Below, piece after piece: positions 1-7,377 of a stretch of DNA of 64,000 bases; positions within the stretch are counted from its first letter, which is position 1; every line of letters begins with the position of its first letter. The DNA comes from an uncultured Bacteroidales bacterium (GTDB lineage Bacteria > Bacteroidota > Bacteroidia > Bacteroidales > P3), in the NCBI GenBank assembly GCA_946401725.1, contig CAMIVE010000001.1, positions 1 through 64,000 of the forward strand, read 5' to 3'. The notes below the pieces were generated by a model. That model saw only the letters and a list, made by a program, of their open reading frames with translations. It made no database searches and had not been told where the DNA came from. Both the position numbers and the translations under genes were made by a program.

Positions 1-511
1 CCCATATCACGATGGCGGCGGCGCAGCTGACGTTGAGGCTGTGCTTGGTGCCGAACTGGGGGATTTCCAGAGAGCCGTCGCAGAGGGGCAAAAGTGTTTC
101 CTGAACCCCTTCGATTTCGTTGCCAAGGACGATGGCTGTTTTTGTATTTTGAATATCGCATCCCGAATCACCCAGTTTGATGCTGTCGTCCACCTGTTCC
201 ACCGCGTAGATCTGGTAGCCCTGTGCCTTGAGTTCCCTCAGACATTCAAGCGTGTCCTCATAATAGCTCCACGCCACACTCTCCTCGGCGCCGAGGGCGG
301 TCTTGTGGATGTCGCGGTGCGGCGGCGTGGCGGTGATGCCGCAGAGGGCTATGCGTTCCACGCGGAAAGCATCGGACGTGCGAAAAACAGAACCTATATT
401 ATTCAAACTCCGCACATTGTCGAGCACCACCGTCAACGGCAGCTTCTCGCTTTCACGGAATTCCTCCACCGAGAGGCGGTTCATTTCCTGTGTTGATAGT
501 TTGTGTGTCAT
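1..511 (-). CDS. TrmH/SpoU-family RNA 2'-O-ribose methyltransferase (3' end cut by window)
   Basis: The C-terminus runs off the left edge; about 170 residues are visible from an ATG at 511. The SPOUT signature motifs are readable in order: NIGSVFRTSDAF (SAM-fold motif 1, with the Asn and Arg used for catalysis and binding), ALGAEESV, VLGNEIEGV (motif 2) and IPQFGTKHSLNVSCAAAI (motif 3, the trefoil knot). Proteins of this family methylate a ribose 2'-hydroxyl in tRNA or rRNA. Which nucleotide is modified cannot be told from the sequence, since TrmH, RlmB and TrmL share these motifs. The short length before motif 1 (about 35 residues) indicates no N-terminal substrate-binding domain of the RlmB type. 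A TATTTTTG promoter box lies at 531-538 on the same strand, which fits the chosen start. Confidence 0.88.
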   Translation of the reverse strand, partial: MTHKLSTQEMNRLSVEEFRESEKLPLTVVLDNVRSLNNIGSVFRTSDAFRVERIALCGITATPPHRDIHKTALGAEESVAWSYYEDTLECLRELKAQGYQIYAVEQVDDSIKLGDSGCDIQNTKTAIVLGNEIEGVQETLLPLCDGSLEIPQFGTKHSLNVSCAAAIVIW

Positions 512-530
512 TTTCTAAAATAAAACAATG

Positions 531-538
531 CAAAAATA
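531..538 (-). promoter_or_regulatory. Bacteroidota -7 box (TATTTTTG) for the TrmH-like gene
   Basis: On the minus strand this reads TATTTTTG, matching TAnnTTTG. It sits 19 bases before the ATG at 511. No clear TTTG -33 box is visible at the usual distance. Confidence 0.5.
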
Positions 539-567
539 CATATTTTTCATGACATGGGAAAATATTT

Positions 568-598
568 TTTGCAGATTGGAATATTATGCGTATTTTTG
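568..598 (+). promoter_or_regulatory. Bacteroidota promoter, TTTG-N19-TATTTTTG, for the TonB-like gene
   Basis: TTTG at 568-571 is followed after 19 bases by TATTTTTG at 591-598, the full -33/-7 pattern of the Bacteroidota primary sigma factor. Transcription would begin near 605. That excludes the longer reading frame opening at 554 as the protein start and supports the ATG at 623. Confidence 0.65.
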
Positions 599-622
599 CA
601 CTCGAATACAAAACGCCAGACC

Positions 623-1663
623 ATGAATCCCGGGAAAAACATCTGCAACGAACTCAAGGCTGTCCGCAAACGGATTGCAGAGGAAAACGACATACCGCTT
701 GAAATAAAGGAATGTTCCTATAAAGGGCAATGTAGCGGCACCTGTCCCAAGTGCGAATCTGAGGTGCGCTATCTGGAGCATGCCTTGGCCGAACGCATGC
801 GTATGGGCAAAGTCGCCACCATTGCAGGTCTGGCATTGGGACTGTCGGCAGTCAACAATGCCAACGCACAGGTGGTCAAAAGCGCCGATCCACCCGACAC
901 GTCAGAGATGAAAGAGCCCCGGTTGGAAGGGGAAGTGATGGCCAACGACAATATCTTCCCTGTTCCCGAAATCGAAGCCGAATTTCCAGGAGGCGAGGCG
1001 GCTTTGAACCGATTCATCGAAGAGAACCTGCGATATCCATCTATTGCGGCAGAAACAGGGATTGGCGGTACGGTGGTGGTCGAATTTGTAATCGACACCA
1101 ACGGGGATATTTCGAACATCCGTATCGTGCGTGAAATAGGCGGTGGCTGCGGCAAGGAAGCCGTACGCATTGTAAAGTTGATGCCCAAATGGATACCCGG
1201 CAAGGTCAACAATCGTCCCGTCAACTCCTCCTATCTCTTGCCCATCTTCTTCGACATCTCGAAACACGGTATCCCCATGCTGGAAGGGAAAGTCCCCCTC
1301 CCGCCCGACGATACAACGGTAATCAAAATAAAACCCGATCCGCTGCCCGACAGTTGCGAAATCTACAAAAAAGATGAGAAAAACCAAGGCACCCTGCGGG
1401 GCGACGTCCGGGTGATCAAAAGTTCAACAATCAAAACCCGCAAAGGAGACACAATTCCTGAAGAATCATCTTCATCTGCAATAATTGAAGAACAGAAAGA
1501 TGATGAAATCATTAACATGCTCGTTGGAGCTGTCAACACTCACAAAGGATACTCCTCCGAAGCCACAGACGACAATCTTTGGATCCGATTCAGAGACGAC
1601 AACGGCACGCCGGCAAACCAAGCAAATCCCGATGACAAGAAACAACTGTATGAAGAAAACTAA
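623..1663 (+). CDS. TonB-family energy transducer-like protein with N-terminal Cys cluster
   Basis: 346 residues. The first 50 residues carry four cysteines arranged C-x5-C-x3-C-x2-C (CSYKGQCSGTCPKC), which looks like a small metal or redox site. A short hydrophobic stretch (VATIAGLALGLSAV, about residues 60-75) follows, then a periplasmic linker. A TonB C-terminal domain spans about residues 110-205 (FPGGEAALNRFIEENLRYP, then a GTVVVEFVIDTNGDI strand and the WIPGKVNNRPVNSSYLLPI end). The last 140 residues are low-complexity and polar with no known domain, which is unusual because TonB proteins normally end at this domain. Proteins of this type link inner-membrane energy (ExbBD) to outer-membrane transporters, but no exbB, exbD or receptor lies nearby. 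The upstream reading frame back to 554 is not used, because the promoter lies inside it. Confidence 0.8.
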   Translation: MNPGKNICNELKAVRKRIAEENDIPLEIKECSYKGQCSGTCPKCESEVRYLEHALAERMRMGKVATIAGLALGLSAVNNANAQVVKSADPPDTSEMKEPRLEGEVMANDNIFPVPEIEAEFPGGEAALNRFIEENLRYPSIAAETGIGGTVVVEFVIDTNGDISNIRIVREIGGGCGKEAVRIVKLMPKWIPGKVNNRPVNSSYLLPIFFDISKHGIPMLEGKVPLPPDDTTVIKIKPDPLPDSCEIYKKDEKNQGTLRGDVRVIKSSTIKTRKGDTIPEESSSSAIIEEQKDDEIINMLVGAVNTHKGYSSEATDDNLWIRFRDDNGTPANQANPDDKKQLYEEN

Positions 1664-1923
1664 ATTGTTTTCCCTTCATTTGCTTTCTTGTTCATCTCTT
1701 TCTGCAACAACATCCTGTCTCTTTCACAATCAGAAAGCTCTGATACATCTGTATCGCCGAAATGCGCCAACAGATCCAAATCCGTTCCAAATTGCCAGGG
1801 AGTCCATTTCCCCTGGTAAAACAGTTCGGATTGATTTGTTTGTCTGTCTTTTCTGGCAATCCATCCGTTATAGAAGTATTTGTACCTTCTAAAATCTATA
1901 CATTGTTCCGAATGAATCTCCAT
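1660..1923 (-). CDS. Hypothetical protein, 87 residues
   Basis: A short ORF convergent with the TonB-like gene, overlapping its stop by 4 bases. It lies 25 bases downstream of sufB on the same strand, so it may be cotranscribed with it. The protein is acidic in its C-terminal half and rich in Tyr and Trp in the N-terminal half (RRYKYFYNGWIARKDR, then LFYQGKWTPW), with no signal peptide or membrane segment. The aromatic pattern looks like real protein rather than a shadow frame, but no family is recognised and no function is proposed. Confidence 0.55.
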   Translation of the reverse strand: MEIHSEQCIDFRRYKYFYNGWIARKDRQTNQSELFYQGKWTPWQFGTDLDLLAHFGDTDVSELSDCERDRMLLQKEMNKKANEGKTI

Positions 1924-1948
1924 AAACCATTATAGATTATTTGACACC

Positions 1949-3397
1949 TTATCCCACGCTTCCTTCCAGCGAAATGCTCAGCAGCTTCTGCGCTTCGACA
2001 GCAAATTCCATGGGGAGTTTTTTGAGCACATCCTTCGCATAGCCATTGACAATCAGTCCCACCGCGCTCTCGGGGCTGATGCCGCGTTGCTGGCAGTAGA
2101 AGAGCTGGTCTTCGGAAATCTTCGATGTGGTGGCCTCATGCTCCAGTATGGCGGTATGGTTGTCCGCTTTGATGTAGGGCCAGGTGTGCGCGCCACACTT
2201 GTCGCCCAGCAGCAGCGAGTCGCACTGCGAGTAGTTGCGGGCATTTTCCGCCCCCTTGCCTATCTGCACCAGTCCACGGTAGCTATTGTGGCTGTGGCCT
2301 GCACTGATGCCCTTGCTCATGATGGTGCTGCGGGTGTTTTTTCCCACATGGATCATCTTGGTGCCCGTATCGGCCTGCTGGTAGTTGTTGGTGACGGCCA
2401 CGCTGTAGAATTCAGCGGTTGAATCGTCACCCTGCAGGATGCAGCTGGGATATTTCCATGTCACAGCACTGCCCGTCTCTACCTGTGTCCAGCTAATTTT
2501 GGAATGGCTACCCTTGCAGATGCCGCGCTTGGTAACGAAGTTGTAGATACCTCCTTTACCCTCCTTGTCGCCGGGATACCAGTTCTGGACCGTCGAATAT
2601 TTCACCTCCGCATCTTTCAGCGCTACAATTTCGACTATGGCGGCATGCAGCTGGTTCTCGTCACGCTGGGGTGCCGTGCAGCCTTCCATATAACTGACGT
2701 ATGCCCCTTCGTCGGCCACAATCAGGGTGCGCTCGAACTGACCCGTGCCTTTGGCATTGATACGGAAATAGGAGCTCAGCTCGATAGGGCAACGCACCCC
2801 CTTGGGAATATAGCAGAACGAGCCGTCGCTAAAGACAGCGCTATTCAAGGCAGCAAAGAAATTGTCACTCGAAGGAACCACACTGCCCAAATACTTCTGA
2901 ACCAATTCAGGGTAACGCTGCACCGCCTCGCTGATGGGGCAGAACAGGATACCCTTCTCCTCCAGCATTTTCTGGCTGGTGGTCTTGACACTCACCGAGT
3001 CCATAATGGCATCATAAGCCACACCCGCCAGCTGCTTCTGTTCGTTCAAAGGAATGCCCAGTTTATTGAATGTCTCCAACAGTTCGGGGTCCACCTCGTC
3101 CATGCTTTTCTTCAACTCTTTCTGTTTGGGAGCGGCATAATAAATGATATCCTGATAATTGGGTGTCTCATATTCCAGATGGGCCCAGTCGGGCTCCTTC
3201 ATCGTCTGCCACTTGCGGAAAGCCTTCAAACGGAATTCCAGCAGCCACTCCGGCTCCCCTTTCTTCTGGGAAATCAACCGCACCACCTCCTCGTTCAATC
3301 CCTTTCCGATGGTGTCGGTTTCAATATTTGTCACGAAGCCCCATTTGTAGTCTTCGTTGGTAACTTCCTGTATGATATTGTTTTTCTCTTGTTCCAT
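1949..3397 (-). CDS. sufB: Fe-S cluster assembly scaffold SufB
   Basis: 482 residues, the normal length for SufB. SufB forms the SufBC2D scaffold, where Fe-S clusters are built from sulfide supplied by SufS/SufE. Recognisable stretches are the N-terminal [30 protein letters not shown], the [20 protein letters not shown] region, the [19 protein letters not shown] stretch, and the C-terminal beta-helix with [27 protein letters not shown]. The start is set at 3397 rather than 3424, because the TAAATTTG promoter box (3427-3434) puts transcription start near 3420. sufC and sufD are not adjacent. The flanking genes are a small hypothetical (downstream) and xerD (upstream), so the usual suf operon is split. 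Confidence 0.96.
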   Translation of the reverse strand: MEQEKNNIIQEVTNEDYKWGFVTNIETDTIGKGLNEEVVRLISQKKGEPEWLLEFRLKAFRKWQTMKEPDWAHLEYETPNYQDIIYYAAPKQKELKKSMDEVDPELLETFNKLGIPLNEQKQLAGVAYDAIMDSVSVKTTSQKMLEEKGILFCPISEAVQRYPELVQKYLGSVVPSSDNFFAALNSAVFSDGSFCYIPKGVRCPIELSSYFRINAKGTGQFERTLIVADEGAYVSYMEGCTAPQRDENQLHAAIVEIVALKDAEVKYSTVQNWYPGDKEGKGGIYNFVTKRGICKGSHSKISWTQVETGSAVTWKYPSCILQGDDSTAEFYSVAVTNNYQQADTGTKMIHVGKNTRSTIMSKGISAGHSHNSYRGLVQIGKGAENARNYSQCDSLLLGDKCGAHTWPYIKADNHTAILEHEATTSKISEDQLFYCQQRGISPESAVGLIVNGYAKDVLKKLPMEFAVEAQKLLSISLEGSVG

Positions 3398-3426
3398 AAT
3401 AAAAAATAAAGCCCTAAACGGCAATG

Positions 3427-3434
3427 CAAATTTA
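3427..3434 (-). promoter_or_regulatory. Bacteroidota -7 box (TAAATTTG) for sufB
   Basis: Minus-strand TAAATTTG, 29 bases before the sufB ATG at 3397. It lies in the 68-base gap after xerD, so sufB probably has its own promoter. Confidence 0.5.
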
Positions 3435-3464
3435 CAAAAAAAAGCGATAAGAAATTATTGTTTT

Positions 3465-4394
3465 TTAGTTTTTTCGATAATGCGGGTGGTAGGTGGTGAT
3501 GGTGTCACGCAAGTATTGGTGCGAGAGGTGGGTGTAGATTTCCGTCGTGGCGATTTTCTCATGGCCGAGCATCTCCTGAACAGCTCGCAGATCGGCACCG
3601 TTAGACACCAGTTCGGTGGCGAAACTGTGGCGCAGACTGTGCGGGGAGATACGTTTCTTGATTCCCGCTTTCTCGACAGCCGCTTTCAGAAACATAAACA
3701 CATAGTTGCGCGAAAGATGAGTCCCCAAACGATTGATGAAGACATACACCTCCTCACCCGGACGGATGGTCTGATGACTGCGGATGGTTTCCATATACTG
3801 CAACAACAAATGGAGCGCATTGGAATTGATAGGGACCCACCGCTGTTTGTCCCCCTTGCCGGTAATCAACAAACATTCGTCATCGACATAAATGTTCGAC
3901 AGATGCAGGTTGACCAGTTCCGAGACACGAAGACCGCATCCGTAAAGGATTTCCACGATGACATAGTTGCGCGCCTGATCTGGCATGCTGAGATCAAACG
4001 TCGCTTCTATCGCGTCGATCTCTTCGTTGCTGAGCACGTCAGGCAGATGGTGCGACGAACGGGGCATCTCCAGCAGCGCTGCCGGGTTTTCCTGCGTCAC
4101 ATCCTCCACCACCATCATACGGTAGAACGTCCGCAGTCCGCTGATAATGCGACATTGCGATGCTAAAGCGATCCCCGTGTCATGCAGTTCGCCCAACAAA
4201 CCGTGCAACAGCTCCAAATCGACCGCTTCCGGCCGCCGCCCCATCGATACGGCATAGCGCGCCAGATGCGACACATCACGCATATAACCCTCCACCGAAT
4301 TGGACGACAGCTGCCGTTCCAGCCTCAAATAAGTCTGGAAAGAACGCAGTGCCCGCTGCCATTCGGGATCGGTTATGGACTCGACAAGATTCAC
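3465..4394 (-). CDS. xerD: Tyrosine recombinase XerD-like
   Basis: 309 residues, usual for XerC/XerD. The protein resolves chromosome dimers at dif during division. An N-terminal SAM-like DNA-binding domain spans residues 1-105 (FQTYLRLERQLSSNSVEGYMRDV). The catalytic domain holds Arg in GCGLRVSELVNL, Lys in ITGKGDKQRWVPI, His-x-x-Arg in SPHSLRHSFATEL, His in LGHEKIATTEIYTH, and the nucleophile Tyr in the same TTEIYTH block. It lies 9 bases after mtgA in the same direction and is probably cotranscribed. XerC cannot be fully excluded by eye, but the HSLRHSFATELVSNGADLRAVQ stretch and the single housekeeping context fit XerD best. No integrase-associated mobile element is present. Confidence 0.9.
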   Translation of the reverse strand: MNLVESITDPEWQRALRSFQTYLRLERQLSSNSVEGYMRDVSHLARYAVSMGRRPEAVDLELLHGLLGELHDTGIALASQCRIISGLRTFYRMMVVEDVTQENPAALLEMPRSSHHLPDVLSNEEIDAIEATFDLSMPDQARNYVIVEILYGCGLRVSELVNLHLSNIYVDDECLLITGKGDKQRWVPINSNALHLLLQYMETIRSHQTIRPGEEVYVFINRLGTHLSRNYVFMFLKAAVEKAGIKKRISPHSLRHSFATELVSNGADLRAVQEMLGHEKIATTEIYTHLSHQYLRDTITTYHPHYRKN

Positions 4395-4403
4395 CGTCTG
4401 TGT

Positions 4404-5291
4404 TTATTTGGGAGGATGTTTTTTATCGTATGCTTTCTTCCAACGCAGGAAGTCGAAGATATCGTCATCATCTTCCGGTTTGCGGTTGGAAGGTTTTTTC
4501 TTCAGATTCACGTGACCGTACTGCGCCATGCGCGACTCGATGGCAGCGGTACGCTTTTTGAAGTACGGTGATGCGTGGTCCGGATTGCGTTTCAGCGGCA
4601 ACGGAAGCGTGACCGCCAGTTGTGCCGCTTCGTGGCGCGTCAGCGTCTTGGCCGAATGACCAAAATAATGCTGCGCCGCCGCCTCACAGCCATAGATACC
4701 GTCACCGAACTCCACGATATTCAGATAGACTTCCATGATGCGCTCTTTCCCCCACAGCTTTTCGATTGCCATGGTGTAGCCCGCCTCCAGCGCTTTGCGC
4801 AGATAGCTGCGACGGTGAGGCAGAAAGGCATTCTTGGCGGTCTGCATGCTGATGGTGCTGCCACCCCGCATACGGCGCCCTTGGCGGTTCTCCTTATACG
4901 ATATCTTCAGCTGCTCCACATCGAAACCCTTGTGATGCATGAAACGGCCGTCCTCCGACGCCACCACCGCATCGACAAGGTTTGGTGAGATATCCTCCAG
5001 ATGCACATAATCACGCTCGAAATTCACCTCCCGGTCCGATTCGGTCAACTGCTGAAAAAAGCGAGTCACCATCAGCGGTGTCAACGGCGGATTGACCCAT
5101 TTGTAGAGAAACACGGGCAATACGGCAAGCAGCAGCAGACACAGGGCCGTAATCCACACCACACGCCATATCACACGTCCCACCGAACGCTTTTTGCGTT
5201 CGGGAACAGGATACAGGCTTTCCTCCGACAGCTCCGTCGTCAGTTCAACCGAATCAACCAGATAGTCGTCACTTTTTTTCACATCTACCAT
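4404..5291 (-). CDS. mtgA: Monofunctional peptidoglycan glycosyltransferase
   Basis: 295 residues from the ATG at 5291. It polymerises lipid II into glycan strands at the inner membrane. One membrane helix lies near residues 40-60 (IWRVVWITALCLLLLAVLPVFLY). The GT51 motifs follow: VVASEDGRFMHHKGFD (catalytic Glu), RRMRGGSTISMQTAKNAFL, KERIMEVYLNIVEFGDGIYG and YFGHSAKTLTRHEAAQLA. There is no transpeptidase domain, which separates it from class A PBPs. A C-terminal tail of basic and acidic residues ends in a KKHPPK-type sequence. The start at 5303 is rejected because the promoter box at 5305-5312 would place transcription start downstream of it. xerD follows after 9 bases. Confidence 0.92.
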   Translation of the reverse strand: MVDVKKSDDYLVDSVELTTELSEESLYPVPERKKRSVGRVIWRVVWITALCLLLLAVLPVFLYKWVNPPLTPLMVTRFFQQLTESDREVNFERDYVHLEDISPNLVDAVVASEDGRFMHHKGFDVEQLKISYKENRQGRRMRGGSTISMQTAKNAFLPHRRSYLRKALEAGYTMAIEKLWGKERIMEVYLNIVEFGDGIYGCEAAAQHYFGHSAKTLTRHEAAQLAVTLPLPLKRNPDHASPYFKKRTAAIESRMAQYGHVNLKKKPSNRKPEDDDDIFDFLRWKKAYDKKHPPK

Positions 5292-5304
5292 AACGGCGTT
5301 CACA

Positions 5305-5312
5305 CAAAGATA
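5305..5312 (-). promoter_or_regulatory. Bacteroidota -7 box (TATCTTTG) for mtgA-xerD
   Basis: Minus-strand TATCTTTG directly next to the ORF opening at 5303. Transcription would start near 5298, so the first usable codon is the ATG at 5291. Confidence 0.5.
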
Positions 5313-5358
5313 TTTTTCAATTATTTACTATTTTTTCCCATGCTATCAAAATAATTTG

Positions 5359-5366
5359 TATATTTG
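5359..5366 (+). promoter_or_regulatory. Bacteroidota -7 box (TATATTTG) for gapA
   Basis: TATATTTG on the plus strand, 53 bases before the gapA ATG, with an A-rich leader after it. No exact TTTG -33 box is seen. Confidence 0.5.
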
Positions 5367-5419
5367 TAAACCGAACTAAATTTGTTAATATTTCATAAAC
5401 AATTAAACAACAAAATATT

Positions 5420-6427
5420 ATGGCAAAAGTAGCAATTAACGGCTTCGGCCGAATCGGAAGAATGTCATTCCGCGCCATGTTGGCTCATCCCGAACTTGAA
5501 ATCGTTGCCATCAACGACCTCACCAGCGCCGACACTTTGGCTTATCTGTTCAAATACGACTCCGTCCATGACAATTTCGACGGTGAAGTACATGCAGAAG
5601 GCGAATACCTCGTCGTCAATGGTAAGAAAGTCCGCATCTACGCAGAGCGTGACCCGCAGAACCTGCCTTGGAAAGACCTCGGTGTCGACATCGTTGTCGA
5701 ATCTACCGGTCTCTTCAAGAAACGTGAGCAGATGATGAAGCACATCAACGCCGGTGCCAAGAAAGTTATCCTCACCGTCCCCGCCGGCAAGGCTGACGAC
5801 GTCGATGCCACCGTTGTGATGGGCGTCAACGACAAAGTCCTGACCAAAGAGATGCAACTTGTCAGCAACGCCAGCTGCACTACCAACTGCTTGGCTCCCG
5901 TTGCCAAGGTTCTGAACGACAAATTCGGCATCAAACGTGGTTTGATGAACACCGTCCACAGCTACACCAACGACCAGAAAATCCTCGACCAGCCGCATAG
6001 CGACCTCCGTCGTGCCCGCGCTGCTGCCGTCAGCATCATTCCCACCAGCTCCGGCGCTGCCAAGGCCGTAGGTCTGGTAATCCCCGAACTGATGGGTAAA
6101 CTCGATGGCTTCGCCATGCGCGTCCCCACTCCCGACGGCTCTGTCGTTGACCTCACCGCCGAGCTCAACCGCAACGTCACCAAGGAAGAAATCAACGCCG
6201 CCGTCAAGGAAGCCGCAGAAGGCCCCATGAAAGGTGTCCTCCAGTATGTCGACGAACCCATCGTCAGCATCGACATCATCGACAACACCCACAGCAGCAT
6301 TTTCGACAGCCTGCTGACTCAGGTGATGGACGGCAATTTCGTCAAAATCGTCTCCTGGTACGACAACGAGAAGGGTTACAGCACCCGCGTCGGCGACCTC
6401 GCCGCCAAGCTGGCTACCCTGCTCTAA
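5420..6427 (+). CDS. gapA: Glyceraldehyde-3-phosphate dehydrogenase, type I
   Basis: 335 residues, full length. It oxidises glyceraldehyde 3-phosphate to 1,3-bisphosphoglycerate with NAD in glycolysis. The Rossmann start INGFGRIGRMSFRAM and the active-site stretch SNASCTTNCLAPVAKV (catalytic Cys) are visible, with the paired His in NTVHSYTNDQ. The substrate-binding end WYDNEKGYSTRVGDLA closes the protein. Codon use is strongly biased to C-ending codons (GTC, GCC, AAC), as expected for a highly expressed gene. It stands alone between its own promoter and a strong terminator. The next glycolytic enzyme, pgk, is about 35 kb away. Confidence 0.97.
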   Translation: MAKVAINGFGRIGRMSFRAMLAHPELEIVAINDLTSADTLAYLFKYDSVHDNFDGEVHAEGEYLVVNGKKVRIYAERDPQNLPWKDLGVDIVVESTGLFKKREQMMKHINAGAKKVILTVPAGKADDVDATVVMGVNDKVLTKEMQLVSNASCTTNCLAPVAKVLNDKFGIKRGLMNTVHSYTNDQKILDQPHSDLRRARAAAVSIIPTSSGAAKAVGLVIPELMGKLDGFAMRVPTPDGSVVDLTAELNRNVTKEEINAAVKEAAEGPMKGVLQYVDEPIVSIDIIDNTHSSIFDSLLTQVMDGNFVKIVSWYDNEKGYSTRVGDLAAKLATLL

Positions 6428-6449
6428 TAGCACTAATAATTAACAGCTT

Positions 6450-6483
6450 AGAGGATGTCAACCCATGGCATCCTCTTTTTTTG
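6450..6483 (+). terminator. Rho-independent terminator of gapA
   Basis: Arms AGAGGATG (6450-6457) and CATCCTCT (6469-6476) close a loop and are followed by a run of T. It lies 23 bases after the gapA stop. Confidence 0.8.
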
Positions 6484-6529
6484 TGCCCACAATGAAATGT
6501 TAAAATTTTTTAGATTCGGTTTTTTTTTG

Positions 6530-6537
6530 TATTTTTG
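6530..6537 (+). promoter_or_regulatory. Bacteroidota -7 box (TATTTTTG) before the zeta-like kinase
   Basis: TATTTTTG, 86 bases ahead of the ATG at 6624. The gap contains nothing else recognisable. Confidence 0.45.
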
Positions 6538-6623
6538 CATTTTAGTAATAAACAAATAATGCAGTGCGCAATGGGAAATGAGATATCACCTTATTATTAC
6601 ACTTGCGCACAATAACGAAAAAA

Positions 6624-7214
6624 ATGACCGATTCGAGACTCTATATCATCGCAGGCTGCAACGGGGCGGGAAAGACCACCGCATCGTACACCATCTTGCC
6701 AGAGATATTGCAGTGTCGCGAATTTGTCAACGCCGACGAAATCGCCAAGGGGCTCTCTCCTTTCAACCCGGAAAGCATGTCCATCAAAGCAGGGCGGCTG
6801 ATGGTTGCCCGTATCAATGAACTGCTCGGTATGAATGCCAGTTTCGCCCTGGAAACCACCCTCTCCACACGCTCTTATGTGGCGCTCATCCACAAAGCAC
6901 ACGAATTGGGCTACAAAGTCAGCCTCATCTTTTTCTGGCTGCAGAACCCGGAACTGGCCGAGATGCGTGTCGCCAAAAGAGTACGCGAAGGAGGACACGA
7001 CATTTCGACTCCCGTACTGCGTCGCCGGTACAACTCAGGCATCAACAACCTGTTCCAACTCTACATGCCTGTTGTCGACTACTGGATGATTTTCGACAAC
7101 AGCCAACCCACTCGTGTCATGGTCGCCGAAGGCGGCGCCGGTGTCGAAAACAATATTATTGAACATGAAATCTTTGAAAAAATCAAGCAATATGTCAAAA
7201 GAGGAAATCAATGA
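6624..7214 (+). CDS. Zeta-toxin-like P-loop kinase
   Basis: 196 residues from the ATG at 6624; the reading frame is open from a TTG at 6603, but the ATG sits right before the beta-1 strand. Walker A is GCNGAGKTT (about residues 9-17), preceded by the strand RLYIIA. Zeta toxins and related kinases phosphorylate UDP-N-acetylglucosamine or other small substrates. FVNADEIAKGLSPFNPE resembles the Asp-containing zeta motif 2, FALETTLSTRSY resembles the substrate loop, and RVAKRVREGGHDIS with RRRYNSGINNLF matches the Arg lid. It overlaps the next ORF by 23 bases, the arrangement of a toxin-antitoxin pair with the small gene second. Many chromosomal homologues have no proven toxicity, so toxin is a family label only. 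Confidence 0.82.
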   Translation: MTDSRLYIIAGCNGAGKTTASYTILPEILQCREFVNADEIAKGLSPFNPESMSIKAGRLMVARINELLGMNASFALETTLSTRSYVALIHKAHELGYKVSLIFFWLQNPELAEMRVAKRVREGGHDISTPVLRRRYNSGINNLFQLYMPVVDYWMIFDNSQPTRVMVAEGGAGVENNIIEHEIFEKIKQYVKRGNQ

Positions 7215-7365
7215 ACTGCGTAGCCTCATCTGTTTCGGATTGAGAAAAGCCGAAGAGAATATGCTGCGCGAAAAAGCACTGCACAACGATACAATTGTCA
7301 CCATGAGCAATGGCAAGATTTGTGAAATGTCAGCCAAATACCTTTATCGCAAACTATACAACTAA
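7192..7365 (+). CDS. Small protein overlapping the zeta-like kinase (possible antitoxin)
   Basis: 57 residues from an ATG at 7192 inside the 3' end of the kinase gene. The first half is a predicted charged helix (EEINELRSLICFGLRKAEE), followed by an amphipathic segment and a basic end (SAKYLYRKLYN). The kinase and this gene share 23 bases in different frames, implying translational coupling. No known antitoxin family is recognised. A longer in-frame opening at 7114 lies wholly inside the kinase and is less likely. An antitoxin role is inferred from size and coupling alone. Confidence 0.6.
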   Translation: MSKEEINELRSLICFGLRKAEENMLREKALHNDTIVTMSNGKICEMSAKYLYRKLYN

Positions 7366-7377
7366 ACTCCTGTCTCT

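Noticed and set aside
3465-4394. Tyrosine recombinase as evidence of an integrated element
   Set aside because: Sequence and mtgA context fit housekeeping XerD; no att repeats, tRNA or mobile genes around it.
5465-6433. 322-residue antisense frame over gapA
   Set aside because: The conserved gapA protein occupies the other strand; the antisense product is Asp/Val/Gly-rich without motifs.
7114-7191. Longer start for the small ORF after the zeta-like kinase
   Set aside because: The extra 26 residues lie entirely inside the kinase gene and look unlike a protein start; the ATG at 7192 fits better.
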